Positions 32,166-41,820 of a DNA stretch of 64,000 nt are shown here, piece by piece. The position numbers were made by a program, and so were the translations under genes. The stretch comes from Paracoccus marinaquae (GTDB taxonomy: Bacteria > Pseudomonadota > Alphaproteobacteria > Rhodobacterales > Rhodobacteraceae). How positions within the stretch are numbered: position 1 is the first letter of the stretch; every line of letters begins with the position of its first letter. The notes under the pieces were generated by a model. That model searched no databases. It had not been told where the DNA came from and was given only the letters and a program-made list of their open reading frames with translations. Where the stretch lies: contig NZ_JAHKNG010000012.1 in assembly GCF_018860165.1 (NCBI RefSeq), positions 37,160 through 101,159 on the forward strand, in the 5' to 3' direction.

Positions 32166-32402
32166 TCAACAGGTGGCGACCATCGCGACCGGCCGGGTCG
32201 CGGCCGCAGCAGCAAGGGCGATGCCGGTCAGCAGCAGCGCGCCACCCGCAGCCAGGCAGCGCAGGATGTTCCAGACCTGCCAGCGCGACGAATAGTCGCT
32301 CCAGACGCGCGCCGCCTCATCCGCCGGCAGCGGCAGTCCGACCGCCGCCAGCGCCTGATTCATCGGCACGTTGACCAGCATGGTCGGCAGAACCGCCGGG
32401 CC
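32166..32402 (-). pseudogene. C-terminal remnant of a DUF1772 membrane protein
   Basis: The frame reads GPAVLPTMLVNVPMNQALAA, followed by EAARVWSDYSSRWQVWN and a final hydrophobic helix. This is the C-terminal half of the DUF1772 family, in which the VNVPLN and RVWADYLRRW motifs are characteristic. The expected N-terminal half with two more helices is absent: upstream of about 32402 the frame becomes Arg/Pro-rich and unrelated, running into the inverted repeat behind pyc. No ribosome binding site precedes the only ATG (32381). It is most simply a truncated gene. Confidence 0.55.
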
Positions 32403-32473
32403 ATCGGACTGATCCCGACCCCCGGCGCAGAGGCGCGCGAGGCCCGTTCGGCACGGGCGCTGCGCCGCTTGCG

Positions 32474-32521
32474 GCGCCTGCTGGACGGATCAGAGCAGGT
32501 CTGAATCCGTCCAGCAGGCGC
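32474..32521. repeat. Long perfect inverted repeat just downstream of pyc
   Basis: A 17-base arm at 32474-32490 (core CGCCTGCTGGACGGAT) is exactly complementary to 32505-32521. The 14-base centre itself pairs 4 bp (CAGA/TCTG), giving about 21 bp in total around a GCAGG loop. It begins 8 bp after the pyc stop in the direction of transcription. A second hairpin GCGCCGC-TT-GCGGCGC (32462-32477) overlaps one arm. No T-run follows. It may be a pyc 3' hairpin or the scar of a mobile event that truncated the DUF1772 gene. Confidence 0.7.
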
Positions 32522-32528
32522 GTCATGC

Positions 32529-35500
32529 CTATTCGATCTCGACCAGCAGGTCCTTGGCGTCGATCTGCTGGCCGGCATGGACATGGACCGCGGTGATGGT
32601 GCCGTCGCGGTCGGCATGAAGGCCGGTTTCCATCTTCATCGCCTCGATGGTCAGCAGCAGGTCGCCCTCATTGACCTTCTGCCCGGCCGAGACACCGACC
32701 GAGGCGACCACGCCCGGCATCGGAGCGCCGATATGCCCGTCCTTCGCCGGATCGGCCTTGGGCCGGACCACGGCGCTGCCCGCCAGCTTGCGGTTCGGCA
32801 CCCGGATGGATCGCGGCTGGCCGTTCAGCTCGAAGAAGACCTTCACCTCGCCATTCTCGTCGGTCTCGCCGATGGCCTGCAGGCGGATTTCCAGAATCTT
32901 GCCGGGGTCGATCTCGGCCGTGATCTCCTGCCCCGGCTCCATCCCGTAGAAGAAGTTGCGCGTCGGCAGGGTGCGGACCGGGCCATAGATGCGGTGCCGG
33001 CCCATATAGTCGAGGAATACCTTGGGATACATCAGATATCCGTTCAGGTCCTCGTCATCGACCGTCTTGCCCTCGAGATCCGCCGAGAGCTTCGCCCGCG
33101 TCTCGTCCAGATCGACCGGCGCCAGATGCGCGCCGGGGCGGTCGGTGATCGGGGCCTCGCCCTTCAGCACCTTGGCCTGCAGCGCCGCCGGCCAGCCGCC
33201 CGGGGGCTGGCCCAGATTGCCGTGCATCATGTCGACGACCGAATCGGGAAAGCTGACCTCGACTGCCGGGTCCATGACCTGTGCCGGCGTCAGGTTCTGC
33301 GCCACCATCATCAGCGCCATGTCGCCCACCACCTTCGAGGACGGCGTGACCTTGACGATATCGCCGAACATCCGGTTCACATCGGCATAGGCCTGCGCCA
33401 CCTCGTGCCAGCGATCCTCCAGCCCCATCGAGCGGGCCTGCGCCTTGAGATTGGTGAACTGCCCGCCCGGCATCTCGTGCAGATAGACCTCGGAGGCCGG
33501 GGCCTGCAGGCCGGATTCGAAGGCGGCGTAATTCTCGCGCACCCGTTCCCAGTAGTTGCTGATCGCGCGGATGGCGCCGATATCGAGGCCGGTATCGCGA
33601 TCCGTGCCCGACAGCGCCTCGACGACGCTGCCAAGGGTCGGCTGGCTGGTATTGCCGGACAGCGCATCCATGGCGCAATCGACCGCATCGACGCCGGCGG
33701 CGGCGGCGGCAAGGATCGTCGCCCCGCCCATGCCGCTGGTGTCATGGGTGTGGAAATGCACCGGCAGCCCGACCTCGTCCTTCAGCGCCCGGATCAGCAC
33801 CGAGGCCGCGCGCGGCTTCAGAAGCCCGGCCATGTCCTTCAGCCCCAGCACATGCGCCCCGGCGGATTTCAGATCCTTCGCCGTGTTTACATAATAGTGC
33901 AGGTCGTATTTCGACCGGTCCGGGTCCAGCATGTCGCCAGTATAGCAGACCGTGCCCTCGCAGATCTTGCCCGACTCGATCACCGCATCCATGGCGATGC
34001 GCATGTTCTCGACCCAGTTCAGGCTGTCGAAGACGCGGAACACGTCCACGCCGGTCGCCGCCGCCTGACGCACGAAGGCCTGCACGACATTGTCGGGATA
34101 GTTGGTATAGCCCACCCCGTTCGAGGCCCTGAGCAGCATCTGCGTCATCAGGTTCGGCATCGCCTGCCGGATGTCGCGCAGCCGCTGCCACGGACATTCC
34201 TGCAGGAACCGGTAGGCCACGTCGAAGGTCGCGCCGCCCCAGCATTCGACGCTGAACAGCTGCGGCAGGTTGGCGGCGTAAGAGGGCGCGACCCGGATCA
34301 TGTCGATCGACCGCATCCGCGTCGCCAAGAGCGACTGATGCCCGTCGCGCATGGTCGTGTCGGTGATCAGCAACTGTGTCTGGGCCGCCATCCAGTCCGC
34401 CACGGCCTGGGCTCCCTTGTCCTCCAGCAACTGTCTTGTGCCGGGCATCGGGTCGGCCTTCGGCGCCGGCGGCACCGGCGGGCGCGGCTGGGCGGGCGGC
34501 AGGGCGCGTCCCACCGTCTCGGGGTGGCCGTTCACGGTGATGTCGGCAAGATAGGTCAGGATCTTGGTGGCCCGGTCACGGCGCTTGCGGAACTGGAACA
34601 GATCCGGCGTCGTGTCGATGAACTTGGTCGTGTAGGTGTCGTCCAGAAAGGTCGGGTGTTTCAGCAGGTTGATGACGAAATCGATATTCGTGCTGACGCC
34701 GCGCACGCGGAATTCGCGCAGGGCCCGGTCCATCCGCCGGATCGCCTGCTGCGGGGTCTGCGCCCAGGCGGTGACCTTGACCAGCAGCGAATCGTAATAG
34801 CGGGTGATGACGCCCCCCGAATAGGCGGTGCCGCCGTCCAGACGGATGCCCATGCCGGTCGCCGAGCGATAGGCCATGATCCGGCCGTAATCGGGGATGA
34901 AGTTGTTCTGCGGATCCTCGGTCGTGACCCGGCATTGCAGCGCATGGCCGGACAGTTCCACCCTGTCCTGCGCGGCGACGCCGGTCGCCTCGGCCAGGGT
35001 CGCGCCCTCGGCGATGCGGATCTGGGCCTGCACGATGTCGATGCCGGTGACCTCCTCGGTCACGGTATGTTCGACCTGCACCCGCGGATTCACCTCGATG
35101 AAGTAGAACCGGCTGCTGTCCATATCCATCAGGAACTCGACCGTGCCGGCATTCTGATAACCGACCGCCTGCCCGATCCGCAGCGCGAGGCCGCAGACCT
35201 CGGCCCGCTGTGCTTCAGTCAGATAGGGGGCGGGGGCGCGCTCCACGACCTTCTGGTTGCGGCGCTGCACGGTGCAGTCGCGTTCGTAAAGGTGATAAAG
35301 GCCGCCATGCGTGTCGCCCAAGAGTTGCACCTCGACATGGCGGGCGCGCAGGATCATCTTTTCCAGATAGCCCTCGCCATTGCCGAAGGCGGCCTCGGCC
35401 TCGCGCCGGCCCTCGCGGACCTTCTCGACCAGTTCCTCGGGGCCGTTGATCGGGCGCATCCCGCGCCCGCCGCCGCCCCAAGACGCCTTCAGCATCAGCG

Positions 35501-35963
35501 GATAGCCGATCCCGGCGGCCTCCTGCTTGATGGCGTCGAAATCATCGCCCAGAACCTCGGTCGCGGGGATCACCGGCACGCCCGCCTTGATCGCCACGCG
35601 CCGGGCACTGGCCTTGTCGCCAAGCGCGCGCATGGTGTCGGCTTTCGGGCCGATGAAGGTGATCCCGGCCGCGACGCAGGCATCGACGAAATCCGGGTTC
35701 TCGGACAGCAGCCCATAGCCCGGATGGATCGCGTCGGCGCCGCTTTCGCGGGCCACCCGGATGATCTCGGGGACCGATAGATAGGCCGCGACCGGGCCCA
35801 GCCCCTCGCCGATCCGGTAGGCCTCGTCGGCCTTGAAGCGGTGCAGGCCCAGCTTGTCCTCTTCGGCGAAGACCGCGACCGTCTTCTTGCCAAGCTCGTT
35901 GGCGGCGCGCATTACCCGGATCGCAATCTCGCCGCGATTGGCAACCAGAATCTTGTTGAACAT
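32529..35963 (-). CDS. pyc: Pyruvate carboxylase
   Basis: A 1144-residue biotin enzyme that carboxylates pyruvate to oxaloacetate (anaplerosis, gluconeogenesis). Domains in order: biotin carboxylase (1-460; ATP-grasp loop KASWGGGGRGMR), carboxyltransferase TIM barrel (about 530-800; RDGHQSLLATR near 543), allosteric/PT linker, and C-terminal biotinyl domain with EAMKMETG, biotin on Lys1110. ATG 35963 gives the standard MFNKILVANRGEIAIR. It stands alone; a LacI-family type palindrome lies about 57 bp upstream. birA is encoded elsewhere in this window. Confidence 0.97.
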   Translation of the reverse strand: MFNKILVANRGEIAIRVMRAANELGKKTVAVFAEEDKLGLHRFKADEAYRIGEGLGPVAAYLSVPEIIRVARESGADAIHPGYGLLSENPDFVDACVAAGITFIGPKADTMRALGDKASARRVAIKAGVPVIPATEVLGDDFDAIKQEAAGIGYPLMLKASWGGGGRGMRPINGPEELVEKVREGRREAEAAFGNGEGYLEKMILRARHVEVQLLGDTHGGLYHLYERDCTVQRRNQKVVERAPAPYLTEAQRAEVCGLALRIGQAVGYQNAGTVEFLMDMDSSRFYFIEVNPRVQVEHTVTEEVTGIDIVQAQIRIAEGATLAEATGVAAQDRVELSGHALQCRVTTEDPQNNFIPDYGRIMAYRSATGMGIRLDGGTAYSGGVITRYYDSLLVKVTAWAQTPQQAIRRMDRALREFRVRGVSTNIDFVINLLKHPTFLDDTYTTKFIDTTPDLFQFRKRRDRATKILTYLADITVNGHPETVGRALPPAQPRPPVPPAPKADPMPGTRQLLEDKGAQAVADWMAAQTQLLITDTTMRDGHQSLLATRMRSIDMIRVAPSYAANLPQLFSVECWGGATFDVAYRFLQECPWQRLRDIRQAMPNLMTQMLLRASNGVGYTNYPDNVVQAFVRQAAATGVDVFRVFDSLNWVENMRIAMDAVIESGKICEGTVCYTGDMLDPDRSKYDLHYYVNTAKDLKSAGAHVLGLKDMAGLLKPRAASVLIRALKDEVGLPVHFHTHDTSGMGGATILAAAAAGVDAVDCAMDALSGNTSQPTLGSVVEALSGTDRDTGLDIGAIRAISNYWERVRENYAAFESGLQAPASEVYLHEMPGGQFTNLKAQARSMGLEDRWHEVAQAYADVNRMFGDIVKVTPSSKVVGDMALMMVAQNLTPAQVMDPAVEVSFPDSVVDMMHGNLGQPPGGWPAALQAKVLKGEAPITDRPGAHLAPVDLDETRAKLSADLEGKTVDDEDLNGYLMYPKVFLDYMGRHRIYGPVRTLPTRNFFYGMEPGQEITAEIDPGKILEIRLQAIGETDENGEVKVFFELNGQPRSIRVPNRKLAGSAVVRPKADPAKDGHIGAPMPGVVASVGVSAGQKVNEGDLLLTIEAMKMETGLHADRDGTITAVHVHAGQQIDAKDLLVEIE

Positions 35964-36019
35964 GACCGTCCCCCGTTCACGAATCGCGGCATCCTAGCGA
36001 TGCTGCGCCGCAGCGCAAG

Positions 36020-36033
36020 CGATAGCGCTAGCA
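36020..36033. promoter_or_regulatory. CceR/PckR-type (LacI family) operator candidate upstream of pyc
   Basis: CGATAGCGCTAGCA contains the perfect 8-bp palindrome TAGCGCTA with the central CG typical of LacI-family sites. It differs in two outer positions from TGATAGCGCTATCA, the motif I recall for CceR of Rhodobacter sphaeroides (related to PckR of rhizobia), which regulates central carbon metabolism. Its position 57 bp before pyc fits. The regulator is inferred. Confidence 0.45.
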
Positions 36034-36157
36034 ATCAGACCGAAGCGCCGGCCACGATCGGGCAAACTTACCGGATCATCGCTGAAATGACAGCAGGACT
36101 GCGAAGGGCGAAGACGATTTTCCGACAGGATTCGGCGTCACGCAGGACGGGGCGGGT

Positions 36158-36511
36158 TCAGAAGCTTGCACCGTCCACATGCTGAGGCACCAGTGCCCGC
36201 GGGTTCACCCCGTCCAGACAATTGACATTGACCGCCGCCACCTCGCCCATCTGCGGATGACTGCCATAGGCATAGGATTCGACCCCGCAGACCGGGCAGA
36301 ACAGATGCGCGATCTGCTGCCTGTTGAAGCGGAATTCGGTCACCGGCCCGTCCTTCACCAGCCGGAAATCGCCGCGCGGCACGAAGGTCAGCACGAATCC
36401 CATCCGCTGGCAGCGCGAGCAGTTGCAGGTCAGGGTCTGATCCAGATCGGCCTCGACCTCGAAGGTGATGGCGCCGCATTGGCAGCCGCCGGTGTAATGT
36501 TGCTTGGCCAT
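36158..36511 (-). CDS. GFA family zinc-binding protein
   Basis: A 117-residue CENP-V/GFA fold protein. Zinc ligands are visible: GGCQCGAITF (Cys10, Cys12), CNCSRCQ (Cys29, 31, 34) and FCPVCGVES. The family was named for glutathione-dependent formaldehyde-activating enzyme, but most members have no demonstrated activity. ATG 36511 has GGGAGGG closely upstream. It is a single gene; nothing nearby suggests formaldehyde metabolism. Confidence 0.9.
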   Translation of the reverse strand: MAKQHYTGGCQCGAITFEVEADLDQTLTCNCSRCQRMGFVLTFVPRGDFRLVKDGPVTEFRFNRQQIAHLFCPVCGVESYAYGSHPQMGEVAAVNVNCLDGVNPRALVPQHVDGASF

Positions 36512-36559
36512 GTTGCCCTCCCGTGAACGGGAACAAGGCTAGGTCACGCGCGCGTGCTG

Positions 36560-37042
36560 TCAACGGATCTCGAAGGAGACCACGCCCTTGACATATCGCG
36601 CCCCGCGGGCATCGCCCGGCGACACCATGCGCAACCCGTCGCTGATCGGCGCGCCATCCAGCGTCAGCCCGACCATGATCGGGCGGTTGCCGAATTCCGG
36701 CGCGATTTCGCCGATGGAAAAGGCGACCTGATGCCCGTCGCTGGCCGTCACCAGAACCACCCGCCGCAGCGCCGCCTTGAGGTCGTCATCAAGCGCGGTC
36801 CGGGCGGCAATGATATCCCACAACAGCACACCGCCATAGCGACCGCTCTGCGGCCCCTTGCTGCTTTCAAAGCTGGTCTCCACCTCCCGGCTCGGCAGCG
36901 CGGCAAGCGTTTCCGGGGTAATTTCGGCCGATACAAGATCGGGTCCCGTCAGTTCGGCCCGGATCACCTGGGCGGCGACGGGCGCCGGACCGATCAGCAT
37001 CACGGACAGGGCAGCGGCCAGAGCGGTGACAGAACGGGGCAT
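36560..37042 (-). CDS. Small periplasmic molybdopterin-domain-like protein
   Basis: A 160-residue exported protein: signal peptide of about 24 residues ending APVAA-QV, then a domain similar to oxidoreductase molybdopterin-binding proteins (SUOX/MsrP-like): YGGVLLWDIIAA, VVLVTASDGHQVAFSIGEI and the terminal GARYVKGVVSFEIR. The cofactor cysteine of true members is not seen, and the protein is shorter than an enzyme of this class, so catalysis is doubtful. ATG 37042 has GGAGAGG upstream. It is divergent from uvrA and shares the region with the SOS box. Confidence 0.75.
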   Translation of the reverse strand: MPRSVTALAAALSVMLIGPAPVAAQVIRAELTGPDLVSAEITPETLAALPSREVETSFESSKGPQSGRYGGVLLWDIIAARTALDDDLKAALRRVVLVTASDGHQVAFSIGEIAPEFGNRPIMVGLTLDGAPISDGLRMVSPGDARGARYVKGVVSFEIR

Positions 37043-37111
37043 GATCGCCTCTCCGATTGGATATGTACTGATAAACATATAGCCCCGCAGGCAGTCCGCA
37101 ATTGGAATTTC

Positions 37112-37126
37112 GTTCTCTTTATGTTC
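37112..37126. promoter_or_regulatory. SOS (LexA) box of alphaproteobacterial type
   Basis: GTTC-N7-GTTC (GTTC 37112-37115, GTTC 37123-37126) is an exact match to the LexA site known for alphaproteobacteria. It lies 58 bp before uvrA, a classical SOS gene, and 70 bp before the divergent molybdopterin-domain gene. Confidence 0.88.
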
Positions 37127-37184
37127 CGATTATCCTGTTGCGTTTTCCACTCATGCGACTATCTGTGCCCTGATCGGTCGAGGC

Positions 37185-40045
<2,861 letters not shown>

Positions 40046-40049
<4 letters not shown>

Positions 40050-40411
40050 GCCCGGTCCTGTGGCAACGGATCGAGGGCGGGCTGGTCTTCGCCACCGCCA
40101 TCGCGCTGACCGGGGCGATGCAGCCGGGCTGGCCGCTGTGGCTCTGGCCGCTGGCGCTGTTGGCGCCGGATCTGGCGATGCTGGGCTATCTGGCCGGACC
40201 GCGGATCGGCGCGGCGATCTATAACGCCGCGCATCTCTATGCCTGCGGCCTGATCCTGGCGCTGCTGGGGTTGCTGGCCGGCCGGCCCGATCTGATCGCC
40301 GCCGGCGCGATCTGGCTGGCCCATGTCGGCATCGACCGCGCCCTGGGCTATGGGCTGAAATCGCCCGTGGGTTTCCGGCAGACGCATCTGGGCAGGATCG
40401 GCCCGCGATAG
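40046..40411 (+). CDS. DUF4260 family membrane protein
   Basis: A 121-residue integral membrane protein with about four helices, matching DUF4260 ([52 protein letters not shown]). Function unknown. Its ATG overlaps the uvrA stop (ATGA), so it is translated with uvrA and would be induced with the SOS response; I know of no repair role for the family. Confidence 0.88.
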
Positions 40412-40414
40412 GCG

Positions 40415-40837
40415 TCAGCCCTCGGGGCGATAGCTGGATCCGGGCAGGTTCATCACCCGGCATCCCTCGGCGTCGAAATTCTCGCCCGCGCGGATGATTT
40501 CACCCTCGCCCCGCGCGATCTCGAAGCTGGCGCAGAGCCGCAGGTTTTCGTCGTCGATCTGCTCGATCCGGTAGGGCTCGCCGGTTTCGCGGTCGGTCAG
40601 TTGCGGCTGATCCGGGCAGGCGGCGGTGGTCTCGATCCGCGCATCCAGCGACCCGCGTTTACGCGCCAGACAATCCAGTTGCGCCTCCAGCGCCCAGAGA
40701 TCGGACCGGCGCATCTCGTCGCGCCGCTCGGCCCTGCCCTGCCCCGGGCCGCCGCCGATCAGCACCCCGCCCAGGATCGCGCCGATCCCCATCGCCGCGA
40801 TCGAGACCGTCGCCCCGCCCTTCGCCCGCCTAGCCAT
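40415..40837 (-). CDS. Hypothetical protein with N-terminal membrane anchor
   Basis: A 140-residue protein with one hydrophobic segment (about residues 9-30, SIAAMGIGAILGGVLIGGG) after a positive N-terminus, then a charged, probably periplasmic domain with several Cys (LDCLARK, TAACPDQ, RLCASFE, EGCRVMN) that could pair in disulfides. No family recognised. Its start overlaps the end of the DUF5671 gene by 8 bp. It converges on DUF4260 with 3 bp between stops. Confidence 0.7.
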   Translation of the reverse strand: MARRAKGGATVSIAAMGIGAILGGVLIGGGPGQGRAERRDEMRRSDLWALEAQLDCLARKRGSLDARIETTAACPDQPQLTDRETGEPYRIEQIDDENLRLCASFEIARGEGEIIRAGENFDAEGCRVMNLPGSSYRPEG

Positions 40838-41441
40838 CCATCTCGTCCCTGTAATAGGCGAAGACCAGCCCGCCCATCAGCGCGACCAGCAGGGCCTTGG
40901 CGGCAAAGCGCAGCGTCAGGTCGCCGCTGAGGAAGGCATAGACCACCGCCACCAGATCACCCAGCAGCACCAGTATCGCGACCAGCATGGTCACCGAGGC
41001 CACCCAGCGCCGCGCCAGGGACCGCTGACGCGCGGACTCATCACCCTCGCGGTTCAGGCGCCGGTTCAGAAACAGGAACAGCGGCAGGAAGGCGATCAGC
41101 GCCGAGGTCGACCAGCGCATGCCGAATCCGCCATAGCCGGGGTCATAGGGATCGGGGATCAGGCTGTCGATGATGCCGAAACCCAGCACCACGACATGCC
41201 ACGAAACCATCCCCAGAGAGATGAACAGCAGCCCGTAAAGCAGCGCCTCGCGCGCCGAGACATAGGCCGAGGGGCGCGGCACCGGCGGCAGGCCGGGCGT
41301 GTCGGCCCAACCGGCCAGCGCCTCGTCGATCTCGGGCGCGGTCCAGCCCGCGGCAGCCAGCGCCGCGCGCAAGGCCGGCCGGTCGGCGCCCGCCGCCAGC
41401 CCGTCACGGACGAAATCGGATAGTTGGTCGTTCGCTCTCAT
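40830..41441 (-). CDS. DUF5671 family membrane protein
   Basis: A 203-residue protein. Residues 1-45 form a short helical domain resembling ubiquitin-associated-type folds (LSDFVRDGLAAG, ALAAAGWTAPEIDEAL). Residues 58-200 hold about four transmembrane helices with the DUF5671 start YVSAREALLYGLLF. The first gene of a two-gene unit with the anchored hypothetical protein. Function unknown. Confidence 0.85.
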   Translation of the reverse strand: MRANDQLSDFVRDGLAAGADRPALRAALAAAGWTAPEIDEALAGWADTPGLPPVPRPSAYVSAREALLYGLLFISLGMVSWHVVVLGFGIIDSLIPDPYDPGYGGFGMRWSTSALIAFLPLFLFLNRRLNREGDESARQRSLARRWVASVTMLVAILVLLGDLVAVVYAFLSGDLTLRFAAKALLVALMGGLVFAYYRDEMDG

Positions 41442-41524
41442 CGCGCCTCCGCAAGTGCGGCCACGATCCCGGATCTACCTGCCAAGTCAATCAGGAAAAA
41501 ATCCGGCTGGCGCGGCTTTTCCCC

Positions 41525-41552
41525 TTGCGCCCATCCGCGCAGTCCCATAAAT
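41525..41552 (+). promoter_or_regulatory. Possible tRNA-Gly promoter
   Basis: TTGCGC (41525-41530) and ATAAAT (41547-41552) are separated by 16 bases and lie about 40 bp before the tRNA. The -10 element is AT-rich in an otherwise GC-rich stretch. Confidence 0.35.
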
Positions 41553-41591
41553 CACCGCTCACCGAAGGCAGAGCGCCATCGGGAACAGGAT

Positions 41592-41666
41592 GCGGGCGTA
41601 GCTCAGGGGTAGAGCATAACCTTGCCAAGGTTAGGGTCGTGAGTTCGAATCTCATCGCCCGCTCCA
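41592..41666 (+). tRNA. tRNA-Gly (GCC)
   Basis: A complete cloverleaf of 75 bases with encoded CCA: acceptor GCGGGCG pairs with CGCCCGC; D-arm GCTC-AGGGGTA-GAGC; anticodon arm TAACC-TTGCCAA-GGTTA with anticodon GCC; T-arm GTGAG-TTCGAAT-CTCAT. A terminator follows at 41673. Confidence 0.98.
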
Positions 41667-41672
41667 ACATAC

Positions 41673-41703
41673 AAAAAGGCCGGTCCCTCGGGTCCGGCCT
41701 TTT
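41673..41703 (+). terminator. Terminator of tRNA-Gly
   Basis: AAAAAGGCCGG and CCGGCCTTTT form the stem (one internal T-T mismatch, inner CCC/GGG) and end in TTTT at 41700-41703. The symmetric A-run also allows termination in the minus direction, although the nearest minus-strand gene runs away to the right. Confidence 0.85.
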
Positions 41704-41820
41704 GCATTTCCCTCGCTGACCGCAGGCCGGCTGAGCCGGCCGGCGGGCATCTCGCGCGCGCGCCCCGCATGACGGGCAGACCGCCGTCATGCGAAGCGTC
41801 CGGCCCTTCGTGACCGCCGC

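Noticed and set aside
32577..35780. 1067-codon plus-strand frame opposite pyc
   Set aside because: Antisense composition without domains; pyc is unambiguous.
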